Positions 8,044 through 15,787 of a DNA stretch of 39,018 bases are shown piece by piece. Every line of letters starts with the position of its first letter. Positions within the stretch are counted from its first letter, which is position 1. Both the position numbers and the translations under genes were made by a program. The stretch spans positions 1 to 39,018 of the forward strand of contig DXEO01000079.1 in NCBI GenBank assembly GCA_019114925.1, read 5' to 3'. The notes below the pieces were generated by a model. That model saw nothing but the letters and a program-made list of their open reading frames with translations. It was not told the origin of the DNA and ran no database searches. Source of the stretch: Candidatus Corynebacterium faecipullorum. Lineage in GTDB: Bacteria > Actinomycetota > Actinomycetes > Mycobacteriales > Mycobacteriaceae.

Positions 8044-8070
8044 GGGCGGCGCTTATCGACAGTGCCGCCC
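8044..8070 (+). terminator. Hairpin after the L,D-transpeptidase gene
   Basis: GGGCGGCGCT (8044-8053) pairs with AGTGCCGCCC (8061-8070), including one G-T pair, around a 7-base loop. No T-tract follows, so its strength as a terminator is uncertain. Confidence 0.55.
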
Positions 8071-8137
8071 AGGGTGCCCCCGAAAGTTAAATTAGCTAAT
8101 TCTTTGCCGGAGGTTTAAACGGCTATAACGGGCAGCG

Positions 8138-8207
8138 TTGCATCGCGCACGTGCGGTGTGCAAAGCGTGTGAAGTCTAACGCTTTAACTTCCGCAAAGTG
8201 GTTTGCG
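8138..8207 (+). promoter_or_regulatory. Cluster of nested dyads upstream of sucCD
   Basis: Three dyads lie within 70 bases. At 8138-8163 a 26-base imperfect palindrome is centred on CACGTG, with outer arms TTGCA and TGCAA; 10 of 13 pairs match. AAAGCGT (8162-8168) and ACGCTTT (8179-8185) form a perfect 7-base dyad with a 10-base spacer. CGCAAA (8192-8197) and TTTGCG (8202-8207) form a 6-base dyad with a 4-base spacer. GCAAAG occurs at 8160, 8193 and 8254. These are candidate operators; RamB-type sites contain a similar TTTGCAAA core. Confidence 0.45.
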
Positions 8208-8261
8208 TCACGTCTTTGTTTTGGTGAATCTTGTGGAGAACTAGTTTTTCACTGCAAAGAT

Positions 8262-8266
8262 GGAGG
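8262..8266 (+). promoter_or_regulatory. Ribosome binding site that decides the sucC start
   Basis: GGAGG lies five bases before GTG 8272. It lies inside the codons that would follow an in-frame ATG at 8260, so that ATG cannot use it and the GTG is the better start. Confidence 0.75.
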
Positions 8267-8271
8267 CAGAA

Positions 8272-9444
8272 GTGGATCTCTACGAGTACCAAGCTCGAGA
8301 CCTCTTTGAAGCTCATGGCGTTCCCACCCTCAAAGGCATTGTTGCGACCTCAGCTGTGCAAGCTGAAGAAGCAGCCGCGAAGTTGGGGACACCGGTGGTC
8401 GTGGTCAAAGCGCAAATTAAAACTGGCGGACGTGGTAAGGCTGGGGGAGTCAAGCTCGCGCATGGCCCCGCGGAAGCTGCGGAAAAGGCAAACGAGATCT
8501 TGGGCTTGAAGATCAAAGGCCACACCGTGCGCAAGGTCATGGTGGCCGAAGGCGCGGACATTGCGGCGGAGTATTACTTCTCGATCCTCCTTGACCGCAC
8601 CAAGCGGCGCTACCTAGCCATGCTCTCTAAGGAGGGCGGCGTAGAGATTGAAAAGCTGGCCGAAGAGCGCCCGGATGCCCTGATTAAGCGCAGCTTCTCC
8701 CCACTCGATGGCATGACGGACACGCTGGCGCGGGACATGGCGTATGAGGCGGGCTTTGATGAGGGGGACGTCGCCAAGCTGGTGCCCGTATTCAAGAAGC
8801 TCTACACGGTGTACACGGAGGAAGACGCCACGCTGGTGGAGGTGAACCCGCTGGTCAAGACATCGAGCGGTGAGATCATCGCGCTCGATGGCAAAATCAC
8901 GCTGGACGATAACGCGCAGTTCCGCCACCCAGAGCACCGCGACCTCCAGGACCACGGCGCGACCGATCCGCTGGAGCTCAAGGCTCAAAAGATGGGGCTG
9001 AACTATGTGAAGCTCGATGGTTCCGTGGGGATTATCGGCAATGGTGCTGGCCTCGTGATGTCCACGCTCGACGTTGTGGCCTATGCCGGCGAGGATCTTT
9101 CTTCGCAGCCGAAGCCCGCGAACTTCCTAGACATCGGTGGTGGCGCCAACGCCGAAGTGATGGCCAACGGACTTGAAGTAATCCTTAGTGATCTGCAGGT
9201 GAAAGCGGTCTTTGTCAACGTCTTTGGTGGTATTACCGCCTGTGATGAAGTGGCCAAGGGAATCGTGCAGGCCTACAAGATTCTGGACTCGGAGGGGATT
9301 GAGCCCAAGCCGCTCGTAGTGCGCCTCGACGGCAACAACGCGGAACTTGGACGCACGATTCTCAATGACGCACACCTGCCCAAACTGGAGCAGGTAGAAA
9401 CCATGGATGCTGCCGCCCGCAGGGCTGCGGAGCTGGCGAACTAG
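8272..9444 (+). CDS. sucC: Succinyl-CoA synthetase (ADP-forming), beta subunit
   Basis: This 390-residue protein begins MDLYEYQARDLFEAHGVPTL, the canonical SucC N-terminus. It carries the ATP-grasp region (VVKAQIKTGGRGKAGGVKLA), EVNPLV, the nucleotide-binding region, and the C-terminal CoA-ligase-like part with NFLDIGGGANAE and FVNVFGGITACDEVA. With SucD it converts succinyl-CoA to succinate with substrate-level phosphorylation in the TCA cycle. The start was set at GTG 8272 by the GGAGG five bases upstream and by family length. sucD follows after eight bases. The upstream region holds several dyads, consistent with carbon-source control. Confidence 0.97.
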   Translation: MDLYEYQARDLFEAHGVPTLKGIVATSAVQAEEAAAKLGTPVVVVKAQIKTGGRGKAGGVKLAHGPAEAAEKANEILGLKIKGHTVRKVMVAEGADIAAEYYFSILLDRTKRRYLAMLSKEGGVEIEKLAEERPDALIKRSFSPLDGMTDTLARDMAYEAGFDEGDVAKLVPVFKKLYTVYTEEDATLVEVNPLVKTSSGEIIALDGKITLDDNAQFRHPEHRDLQDHGATDPLELKAQKMGLNYVKLDGSVGIIGNGAGLVMSTLDVVAYAGEDLSSQPKPANFLDIGGGANAEVMANGLEVILSDLQVKAVFVNVFGGITACDEVAKGIVQAYKILDSEGIEPKPLVVRLDGNNAELGRTILNDAHLPKLEQVETMDAAARRAAELAN

Positions 9445-9452
9445 GAGTAGAT

Positions 9453-10346
9453 ATGTCGATTTTTCTCAACAAAGACTCGCGGATCATCGTGCAGGGCATG
9501 ACGGGATCCGAAGGCATGAAGCACACACGCCGCATGCTGGAATCCGGCTCCAACATTGTGGGTGGGGTTAACCCGCGCAAGGCAGGAGAGCGCGTCGATA
9601 TTGATGGGCGCGAGATTCCCGTGTTTGGCAGCGTGCGTGAGGCCATGCAGGCGACAGGAGCCACCGTCACCGTGATTTTTGTGCCGGCAAAATTCACTAA
9701 GGACGCCGCGGAAGAAGCCATCCGTGCCGGTATTGAACTCGTGGTCATCATCACGGAAGGAATTCCGGTGAAGGACACCGCTGAGCTCTATGCGCTGGGA
9801 CGAGAGTCCAAAACGCGCATCATTGGGCCGAACTGTCCGGGGCTCTACACACCGGCCGAATCCAATGCCGGCATTATTCCCGCAGACACTGCGCCGAATC
9901 CAGGAAAGATTGGCTTGGTCTCGAAGTCGGGCACCTTGACGTATCAGATGATGTACGAGCTATCCGATATTGGCTTTAGCACGTGCGTAGGAATCGGCGG
10001 CGATCCGATTATCGGGACCACGCACATTTCAGCGATTGAGGCCTTCCAGAATGATCCGGATACCGAGGCGATCATCATGATCGGTGAAATCGGCGGTGAT
10101 GCAGAGGAGCATGCCGCTGCCTATATCAAGGATCACGTCACGAAGCCGGTGATCGCGTATATCGCGGGCTTTACCGCACCGGAGGGCAAGACGATGGGGC
10201 ATGCTGGCGCCATCGTGTCTGGTGGTTCTGGCACGGCAGAAGGCAAGAAGGCGGCGCTCGAAGCGGCCGGCGTGAAGGTGGGCAAGACACCCTCGCAGGC
10301 AGCGGAGCTGGTGCGAGCAGCCTTGGCTGAACCATGCGGCGTATGA
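9453..10346 (+). CDS. sucD: Succinyl-CoA synthetase, alpha subunit
   Basis: This 297-residue subunit binds CoA and carries the phosphorylated histidine. The N-terminal Rossmann part has VQGMTGSEGMKHTRRM and VGGVNPRKAG. IGPNCPGLYTP and VSKSGTLTYQ precede the catalytic GHAGAIVSGGSGTAEGK, with His 250. The pair with sucC completes succinyl-CoA synthetase. The C-terminus ends AALAEPCGV, and the stop codon falls inside the first copy of a short direct repeat (10333-10366). A perfect hairpin follows directly, between sucD and the convergent mpg. Confidence 0.97.
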   Translation: MSIFLNKDSRIIVQGMTGSEGMKHTRRMLESGSNIVGGVNPRKAGERVDIDGREIPVFGSVREAMQATGATVTVIFVPAKFTKDAAEEAIRAGIELVVIITEGIPVKDTAELYALGRESKTRIIGPNCPGLYTPAESNAGIIPADTAPNPGKIGLVSKSGTLTYQMMYELSDIGFSTCVGIGGDPIIGTTHISAIEAFQNDPDTEAIIMIGEIGGDAEEHAAAYIKDHVTKPVIAYIAGFTAPEGKTMGHAGAIVSGGSGTAEGKKAALEAAGVKVGKTPSQAAELVRAALAEPCGV

Positions 10347-10366
10347 GCCCACATGCGGTGTATGAG
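10333..10366 (+). repeat. Tandem 15-base direct repeat at the sucD stop
   Basis: CATGCGGCGTATGAG (10333-10347) and CATGCGGTGTATGAG (10352-10366) differ at one base and are offset by 19 bases. The sucD TGA lies in the first copy. The second copy supplies the left arm of the terminator hairpin. Confidence 0.8.
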
Positions 10367-10385
10367 TCCTGAGGCTCATACACCG
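10356..10385. terminator. Bidirectional hairpin between sucD and mpg
   Basis: CGGTGTATGAG and CTCATACACCG form a perfect 11-base stem with an 8-base loop. It lies between two convergent stop codons and has no clear T-tract. Confidence 0.65.
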
Positions 10386-10392
10386 GTAGGGC

Positions 10393-10938
10393 TTAGCGGG
10401 GGAGCCCGCGACGTCGAGACACTGTCTTGTCGAAGGGAATCCAAAAGCGTAGCGCGGCGTCCTGGTTCTTTGAGATGCCGATGCGCGGCCCCTGGACCCA
10501 CTCAGGTTCCCTATCGCGTTGTTTAAGGCGAATGGGCGTGCCGTTGTCCGCGATACTGAAGCCAAGTGCCTTGCCTAAGTTGCCGGGGCCGCGGGCGAGA
10601 TTATGAAATTCCGTGTCACCCCGGCGTTGGTAGGCAAGGTCTATTCCGTCGATGATTTCCCCGCCGCGGAGCAAGCAACCCTGACCGGTGCCTTCGGGCG
10701 CGCAGACGATATTGCCGTTCCGGTGAATGCCGTAGGACATGTAGACGTAGAGGCGGCCGGGTGGGCCGAACATGGCGGCGTTGCGCGGGGTGCGGCCTTT
10801 AAAAGTGTGTGAGGCCTCATCGTCTGCGCCGAGGTAAGCCTCGACCTCCGTGATGCGCACCGAAACGCCGTTGTGTGTGAGCACCGTGCCCAGAAGCTGG
10901 GGAGCAACGACGTCGGCGGTGTCGGTGAAATCGATCAT
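10393..10938 (-). CDS. mpg: 3-methyladenine DNA glycosylase (AAG/MPG family)
   Basis: This 181-residue base-excision repair enzyme removes alkylated purines such as 3-methyladenine from DNA. Family motifs in order are VAPQLLGTVL at residues 10-19, ITEVEAYLG with the catalytic Glu, DEASHTFKGRTPRNAAMFG, and LYVYMSYGIH followed by the NIVC strand. NLARGPGNLGKALG and GPRIGISKN lie in the C-terminal half. Length is typical for bacterial members. ATG 10938 has a TAGACT hexamer six bases upstream, so it probably has its own leaderless promoter although the siderophore-interacting protein gene lies only 27 bases upstream on the same strand. Confidence 0.92.
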   Translation of the reverse strand: MIDFTDTADVVAPQLLGTVLTHNGVSVRITEVEAYLGADDEASHTFKGRTPRNAAMFGPPGRLYVYMSYGIHRNGNIVCAPEGTGQGCLLRGGEIIDGIDLAYQRRGDTEFHNLARGPGNLGKALGFSIADNGTPIRLKQRDREPEWVQGPRIGISKNQDAALRFWIPFDKTVSRRRGLPR

Positions 10939-10944
10939 TGCCGC

Positions 10945-10950
10945 AGTCTA
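10945..10950 (-). promoter_or_regulatory. Candidate -10 of a leaderless mpg promoter
   Basis: TAGACT on the minus strand is followed by six bases and the mpg ATG. There is no ribosome binding site between them. Confidence 0.5.
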
Positions 10951-10965
10951 ACGCGAAAACAAACG

Positions 10966-11826
10966 TTAGGCCTTAGCACTTTCTTCCTCGGCCTCAATCG
11001 CCGCGTTGAATTCACGCTTGGAGGATTGCCACTGGTCCTCGGTCATTCCGATACGCCAGTAGCCAGAGATGGAAACGTCTTCCTTGGGAATTTCAGATTC
11101 CACGAAAAGGAAGCGACGCAGCTCTTTGATCATCTCGGCGACACCGTGGATGAACCAGCTGGTTTTCTTCTCCTTTGGGATACCAGCCTCGCGTACCACG
11201 CGGGATAGCTCAGTACCGTGGGTAGCGCCATTGCGGACTACCCAGACGATCTCCACGCCCTCGCGGGCGGGCAGCTCAAACGTGCGGTCTTCGGCCTCGA
11301 TCTCGATGAAGGCAGTAGCGGTCGCGCCCTCGGGGAGATGCTGCACACCGGCACCGATGGCCGGCGCTGCAGATTCATCGCCGGCGAACACGAAGTGCTC
11401 ATAGTCTGCGTTCGGTCCCCACGCGCCACCTGGGCCGAGGAAGCCGATCTTTTCGCCGACCTCAGCTACGCGTGCCCACGGGCCGGCCAGCCCCGAATCA
11501 CCATGGGCGACAAAATCAACGTCGAAGTCCCCGGTTTCAGAGTCCAGGTTGATCAAGGTGTAGGTGCGGAGAATTGGTTGTTTATCACGCGGCTGCTCTT
11601 CGCGAATCTGCTGGACATCAAACGGCCAAGAGTAATCGGCACTTTCTGGCACGAATAACAACTTGATGTAGTGATCCGTAAACTCCAGCTCCTTGCCCAC
11701 AAAAGCCGGGGAGTTCATGCTCAACCGAACCAAATCCGGAGAGACCTGGTAGCGACCAGTCACGGTTGCTTCATGCGCCTTGCGGGGCTTGCGCTTCGGC
11801 GCTGCCGCTTTAGCTTGGCTAGCCAT
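10966..11826 (-). CDS. Siderophore-interacting protein (FAD-dependent ferric-siderophore reductase, ViuB/SIP family)
   Basis: This 286-residue flavoprotein is of the SIP family, which releases iron from imported ferric siderophores by reduction with NAD(P)H in the cytosol. The FAD-binding motif RTYTLI lies in the N-terminal barrel. The C-terminal SIP domain has FAGDESAAPAIGA and ends in SGYWRIGMTEDQWQSSKREF. An N-terminal Lys/Ala-rich stretch of about 20 residues precedes the fold. ATG 11826 is preferred because AAAGGA sits 11 bases upstream; the GTG at 11835 would be only two bases from it. A strong DtxR-like box at 11890-11908 indicates repression when iron is plentiful. Confidence 0.92.
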   Translation of the reverse strand: MASQAKAAAPKRKPRKAHEATVTGRYQVSPDLVRLSMNSPAFVGKELEFTDHYIKLLFVPESADYSWPFDVQQIREEQPRDKQPILRTYTLINLDSETGDFDVDFVAHGDSGLAGPWARVAEVGEKIGFLGPGGAWGPNADYEHFVFAGDESAAPAIGAGVQHLPEGATATAFIEIEAEDRTFELPAREGVEIVWVVRNGATHGTELSRVVREAGIPKEKKTSWFIHGVAEMIKELRRFLFVESEIPKEDVSISGYWRIGMTEDQWQSSKREFNAAIEAEEESAKA

Positions 11827-11889
11827 CGTTATCACTGTCCTTTGAAAACTTGAGTTGCTGTGCGGGGCGGAAGGCTACCCACTATATGA

Positions 11890-11908
11890 TTAGGTAAGGC
11901 TAACATAC
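11890..11908. promoter_or_regulatory. DtxR/IdeR iron box
   Basis: TTAGGTAAGGCTAACATAC matches 16 of 19 bases of the classical DtxR consensus (TTAGGTTAGGCTAACCTAA). It lies about 65 bases upstream of the siderophore-interacting protein gene. A further half-site, TTAGGCT, lies at 11914-11920. Confidence 0.85.
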
Positions 11909-11980
11909 TCAAGTTAGGCTGGTTGTGGGGCTTGGTGGTGCGCGGGCGCGGTGATGCTGGGGCTCAATGCAAAAAGTTAA

Positions 11981-12010
11981 CCCCGCATCCTGCTCAAGCA
12001 GAATGCGGGG
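11981..12010 (-). terminator. Terminator after tRNA-His
   Basis: CCCCGCAT and ATGCGGGG enclose CTGCT and AGCAG, separated by one mismatch and a tiny loop. On the minus strand the hairpin is followed by TTAACTTTTT, which fits termination of the orn and tRNA-His transcript. Confidence 0.82.
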
Positions 12011-12019
12011 TCTATTCGG

Positions 12020-12093
12020 GGTGGCTGACGGGGCTCGAACCCGCGACACCCAGGATCACAACCTGGTGCTCTACCAGCTGAACTACAGCCACC
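12020..12093 (-). tRNA. tRNA-His (anticodon GTG)
   Basis: The minus strand folds into a cloverleaf with acceptor GTGGCTG/CAGCCAC, anticodon stem CAGGT/ATCCTG region with loop TTGTGAT (anticodon GTG), and T-arm GGGTTCGAGCCC. The extra G at position -1 (base 12093) faces C73, as required for histidyl-tRNA. CCA is not encoded. It lies 47 bases after orn on the same strand. Confidence 0.96.
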
Positions 12094-12140
12094 ATCGTTG
12101 CCGAAAGCAACGAGATACAGGTTAACCCACGTTGTCCGTT

Positions 12141-12785
12141 TTACAAAAACGCCTGGTAGTCGTCGGTAGTAGCCGCCTTGAGCTCCTCGGCTTCCGGGGT
12201 GGAGGGGCCGTTATCCGTACGGAACACGCTGCGGCGATAAAAATCGAGCTCGCGAATGGACTCGATGATGTCCTGCAGGGCTCGATGTGCCATCCCTTTA
12301 TCCGGCTGGTTGTAATAGGCGCGCGGGTGCCAGCGGCGTGCCAGTTCCTTAATCGTGGAGACATCAATCATTCGGTAGTGCAGCGCGGCGTCCAGGCGTG
12401 GCATGTATTCGCGAATGAAGGTGCGGTCCGTTGCGATGGAATTGCCGGCAAGGGGGGCGGGGTGGTTGGCGTCGCAGTGCTTCTCGACGAGCTTCAGCAC
12501 CGCCTCCTCTGCCTCCGCAATCGTGATCGCAGATTCTCGAATCTCCTTGTCCAGCCCAGACTTCGCGTGCATCTCGGTGACGAAGTCATCCATCTGCGCG
12601 AGTTCTTCCTCCGTGGCGTGGACGACGAGGTCAATGCCTTCGTCGAGAATATTCAGTTCGGCGTCGGTAATCACGGCGGCAACTTCCACGATTACGTGGC
12701 GCTTCGGATCAAGCCCAGTCATCTCCAGGTCGATCCAGACGAGGCGGTCGTTCTTAGCGGGGGTATCATTCATGCCTTCCACCAT
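12141..12785 (-). CDS. orn: Oligoribonuclease (DEDDh 3'-5' exoribonuclease)
   Basis: This protein of about 214 residues degrades very short RNAs, especially dinucleotides, at the end of mRNA decay. The DEDDh signature is visible: VWIDLEMTGLD (Asp, Glu), then GNSIATDRTF (Asp), and HRALQDIIESI (His, Asp). DVSTIKELARRW is also typical. The open frame extends to 12878, but those residues are proline-rich and unlike the family. I chose ATG 12785; ATG 12773 (MNDTPAKNDR) is equally plausible, as neither has a well-placed ribosome binding site. tRNA-His follows on the same strand before a terminator. Confidence 0.93.
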   Translation of the reverse strand: MVEGMNDTPAKNDRLVWIDLEMTGLDPKRHVIVEVAAVITDAELNILDEGIDLVVHATEEELAQMDDFVTEMHAKSGLDKEIRESAITIAEAEEAVLKLVEKHCDANHPAPLAGNSIATDRTFIREYMPRLDAALHYRMIDVSTIKELARRWHPRAYYNQPDKGMAHRALQDIIESIRELDFYRRSVFRTDNGPSTPEAEELKAATTDDYQAFL

Positions 12786-13001
12786 AGTTTCTCTTGGGGT
12801 GTGGTCGGGGATGCACCCTTTCAGTTCAGTGGGGGTAAATGGGGGTGGGGGAAGGGTGTGCTTATCGAAATCGGTCACTTAATCGGTATGTGCTGGGGTT
12901 TTGTGCTGGATGTGAATGTTAAGGGTGGTGCTTTCTCAACTTTTTCATGATTTCACGCACGAAAGTCGTCGCGGAAGGGGCATTATTAGGTCAGCCTTTA
13001 A

Positions 13002-13017
13002 CGTGACGGCACTCACA
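13002..13017 (+). promoter_or_regulatory. GlxR (CRP-family) binding site
   Basis: CGTGA-CGGCAC-TCACA matches 9 of 10 specified bases of TGTGA-N6-TCACA, the site of the corynebacterial cAMP-responsive regulator GlxR. It ends 25 bases before the AGCS start codon. That is close to the start of transcription and would suit repression. Confidence 0.7.
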
Positions 13018-13042
13018 TATTACGAAGGACGGTAACCTACCG

Positions 13043-14584
13043 ATGTCAGACTTTCTCGACACCCTCAACTCTTTGATTTGGTCACCAGCACTAGTCTTCC
13101 TGTGCCTCGGTGCTGGAATCTATTTCACCCTGGCCACCAAATTCCTGCAGATACGCTGCATTCCAGACATGATTAAGCAGCTGAAGGATGGTGAAAGCTC
13201 CGATTCGGGCGTGTCTTCTTTCCAATCGCTGATGATTTCCCTGGCCGGCCGTGTCGGCGTGGGCAATATCGCGGGTGTTGCGACGGCTATTGCCTTCGGT
13301 GGACCGGGTGCGGTGTTCTGGATGTGGGCGGTAGCGCTGCTAGGGTCCGCCACCTCCTTCGTGGAATGTACCTTGGCGCAGGTCTACAAGGAGAAGGACC
13401 AGGACACCGGCGAGTACCGCGGTGGCCCGGCCTACTACATCGAAAAGGCCTATAAGCACACTAAGGCCGGACCGTTCATGGTGGTTTATGGCATCGTCTT
13501 TGCCGTCGCAATGATTCTTGCTACCAGCTACTTCCTGCCTGGTATCCAGGCTAATGGTGTGGCCGCTGCTGTGCAGAACGCTTGGGGCGTTGAAGTTGGG
13601 TGGTCTGCTCTGGTTCTGGGCGGAATTCTGGCCATCATTATTATCGGAGGCGTCAAGCGCATCGCGAACTTCGCTTCCCTCGTGGTTCCGTTCATGGCCG
13701 CGGCATACATCCTCTTTGCCATGATCATTCTGATCATGAACTTCAACCAGATCCCTGAGGTCTTCGGCATGATCTTCAAGTCCGCCTTCGGTGCAGAGCA
13801 GGCCTTCTCTGGTCTGTTGGGCTCGGCCATCATGTGGGGCGTGAAGCGCGGTATTTACTCCAACGAGGCCGGCCAAGGTACCGGCCCGCAGTCTGCGGCG
13901 GCGGCGGAGGTTTCCCACCCAGCCAAGCAGGGCTTCGTGCAGGCTTTTGCGGTCTACATTGACACCCTTTTTGTGTGCTCTGCTACTGCTTTCATCATCA
14001 TCTCTACCGACATGTACAAAGTATTTGAAGATGAGTCGGAGGATGGCCCTGTGCGCTACGCCGGCTCCATCCCGGATGAAGTTGCAGTAGGACCGGGCTT
14101 TATCCAGCATGGCCTTGACACCCTGCTGGCAGGTTTCGGACCAAGCTTCGTCGCCATCGCCATTGCCTTCTTTGCCTTCACCACCGTCCTGGCGTACTAC
14201 TACATGGCGGAGGTCAACCTGACCTACTTCAACCGCTGGATCAGAAACAAGACCACCCGCCGCGCGCTCGTGTGGCTCCTGCGCATTCTCCTTGTGGTCT
14301 CCGTGGTCGTCGGAGCTACAACCACTCCGGGCTCTGCGTGGGCGCTGGGTGATATCGGAGTTGGTGCGACGGCATGGCTCAATATCATCGCTATTCTTTT
14401 CCTGCAGGTTCCGGCGCTCAAGTGCCTCAAGGACTACAGCGCACAGAAGGCTGCCGGAAAGGACCCGCAGTTTGACCCAGAGGCGCTGGGAATCAAGAAC
14501 GCTGATTTCTGGATAGAGCGCAAGCTCGCCCGGGAGGAGGCTGCACAGAAAGCTATCGCGGAGGATTCTCCGATCCAAGGTTAA
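13043..14584 (+). CDS. Sodium:alanine/glycine symporter (AGCS family)
   Basis: This 513-residue polytopic membrane protein belongs to the AGCS family. The family signature region is clear near residues 65-85: SLAGRVGVGNIAGVATAIA, followed by FGGPGAVFWMW. RGGPAYYIEK, SNEAGQGTGPQSAAAAEVSHPAKQG (in two parts) and a last helix near residue 465 also fit. It should import alanine or glycine with sodium. The C-terminal 50 residues are hydrophilic. ATG 13043 has AAGGA 13 bases upstream. A GlxR-like site in the promoter suggests coupling to carbon status. A strong terminator follows the stop. Confidence 0.93.
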   Translation: MSDFLDTLNSLIWSPALVFLCLGAGIYFTLATKFLQIRCIPDMIKQLKDGESSDSGVSSFQSLMISLAGRVGVGNIAGVATAIAFGGPGAVFWMWAVALLGSATSFVECTLAQVYKEKDQDTGEYRGGPAYYIEKAYKHTKAGPFMVVYGIVFAVAMILATSYFLPGIQANGVAAAVQNAWGVEVGWSALVLGGILAIIIIGGVKRIANFASLVVPFMAAAYILFAMIILIMNFNQIPEVFGMIFKSAFGAEQAFSGLLGSAIMWGVKRGIYSNEAGQGTGPQSAAAAEVSHPAKQGFVQAFAVYIDTLFVCSATAFIIISTDMYKVFEDESEDGPVRYAGSIPDEVAVGPGFIQHGLDTLLAGFGPSFVAIAIAFFAFTTVLAYYYMAEVNLTYFNRWIRNKTTRRALVWLLRILLVVSVVVGATTTPGSAWALGDIGVGATAWLNIIAILFLQVPALKCLKDYSAQKAAGKDPQFDPEALGIKNADFWIERKLAREEAAQKAIAEDSPIQG

Positions 14585-14590
14585 GTAACG

Positions 14591-14638
14591 CAAAAGCCCG
14601 CTCTCTCTTTTTCATCATTTGGGGAGAGCGGGCTTTTG
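14591..14638. terminator. Bidirectional terminator between the AGCS gene and the SDR gene
   Basis: CAAAAGCCCGCTCTC (14591-14605) and GAGAGCGGGCTTTTG (14624-14638) pair perfectly over 15 bases around an 18-base loop. A/T runs flank both sides. Confidence 0.9.
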
Positions 14639-14644
14639 TTTGGG

Positions 14645-15457
14645 TTAAGCCATCTTCGAGTAGAAGCTGCCGATGATCGGCGCAACAATCGGGGTCGGCA
14701 CAATCTTGCCCAGTGCATTCATCACTTTGGACAGCGGGCCAGGGACCACGCGGCGCTGGTTGCGGGCCATGGCCTCCAGCGTCTCTGCGGAGCAGGATTC
14801 ATAGGTGGTCCACAAGAAGTCCGGGACGACCTTGTCCACGATCGATTGCTCTTCCTCGGGAATGATGGCATCGCGCACCGGGCCGGGGGCAAGCAGCGTA
14901 CAGGTCACGCCCGAGCCCTTGAGCTCGTAGTGGAGGGCTTCAGTGAAGGCATTGACGCCTGCCTTGGTGAAAACATAGGTGGCGTTGTTCGGGATAGAGA
15001 CGTTGCCCGCCGCCGAGCCCACGTTGCAAATAGCGCCGCTGCGTCGCGGCAGCATCTGCTCCAAGGCAGCGCGCGTCAAGCGGTGAACGGCCTTGCCGTT
15101 GAGGTCGAACTGCCGGGTCTCATAATCCCAATCCTGATCCATGAACTTGCCAAAGCTGGCGATACCCGCCGAATTGACGATGATGGAAATTTCCTTGCCC
15201 GCCATGAACTCGATGACGCGGTCCACGTCTGCTGCCTCGGAGAGGTCCGCTGCCAGCGCAATGGCGTCCACCTCGTGGCGTGAGCGCAGGTCCGCAGCGA
15301 TGGATTCGAGGACGTCTTCGCGGCGTGCGACGAGGATGACATTGTAACCGCGGGCGGCCAGGTCCTTGGCCATCGCAGCGCCAATTCCTTGGCTAGCGCC
15401 GGTCAGTAGCGCATAAGAGGAGCGGGTAGGGGCAGGCAGCCCAGGGGAGTGAGCCAT
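14645..15457 (-). CDS. Short-chain dehydrogenase/reductase
   Basis: This is a 270-residue classical SDR. The NAD(P) motif TGASQGIG is at residues 19-26, the VNSAG motif at 94-98, the catalytic Ser at 148 (NVGSAAG), and Tyr 161 with Lys 165 (YVFTK). VARRE after the second strand suggests NADPH preference. The C-terminal part after APGPV is long, with a hydrophobic end (IVPTPIVAPIIGSFYSKMA) that may contact the membrane. ATG 15457 was chosen over the longer frame to 15508 because AAAGGA sits eight bases upstream. Substrate is unknown. It is convergent with the AGCS gene and apparently alone. Confidence 0.88.
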   Translation of the reverse strand: MAHSPGLPAPTRSSYALLTGASQGIGAAMAKDLAARGYNVILVARREDVLESIAADLRSRHEVDAIALAADLSEAADVDRVIEFMAGKEISIIVNSAGIASFGKFMDQDWDYETRQFDLNGKAVHRLTRAALEQMLPRRSGAICNVGSAAGNVSIPNNATYVFTKAGVNAFTEALHYELKGSGVTCTLLAPGPVRDAIIPEEEQSIVDKVVPDFLWTTYESCSAETLEAMARNQRRVVPGPLSKVMNALGKIVPTPIVAPIIGSFYSKMA

Positions 15458-15584
15458 AAACGGCGTCCTTTCTCTCAGGGTGGGAAGTCTCCACCCAGCG
15501 TAGAGCAATCAGGGTTTAAATCAGGGTAAACACCGATGAATCCTCAGCCCCAACTCTGGATAATGGAAGGCGAAAGGAGAGATC

Positions 15585-15770
15585 ATGAACAACCAACGTT
15601 TAACCCGTTCCACAACTGACACGATGCTCGGAGGCGTGTGCGGCGGCATCGCACACACGTACAACCTTGATCCGACCCTGGTGCGCATTCTTTTCGTTGC
15701 TGCTACCTTGCTGGGCTTCTCAGGCATTCTGCTCTACCTCATTCTCTGGGTTGTTATCCCAGTGGAGTAA
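15585..15770 (+). CDS. PspC-domain small membrane protein
   Basis: This 61-residue protein is almost entirely a PspC domain: RSTTDTMLGGVCGGIAHTYN, then DPTLVRILFV, and a C-terminal transmembrane helix ending in WVVIPVE. Stand-alone PspC proteins are frequent in Actinobacteria. The family name comes from the phage-shock membrane-stress system, but no pspA-like gene is near, so the role is open. ATG 15585 has AAAGGAG five bases upstream, an excellent site. It stops 17 bases before the stop of the convergent sulfatase-like gene. Confidence 0.9.
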   Translation: MNNQRLTRSTTDTMLGGVCGGIAHTYNLDPTLVRILFVAATLLGFSGILLYLILWVVIPVE

Positions 15771-15787
15771 TCAGTAACCTCTGCAAA

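Noticed and set aside
8041..8271. Riboswitch or structured RNA before sucC
   Set aside because: The dyads are spaced like protein operators and no known riboswitch core is visible.
13340..14593. Long open frame antisense to the AGCS symporter gene
   Set aside because: It is rich in Arg, His and Gly from reversed hydrophobic codons, and the plus-strand protein is an unambiguous AGCS member.
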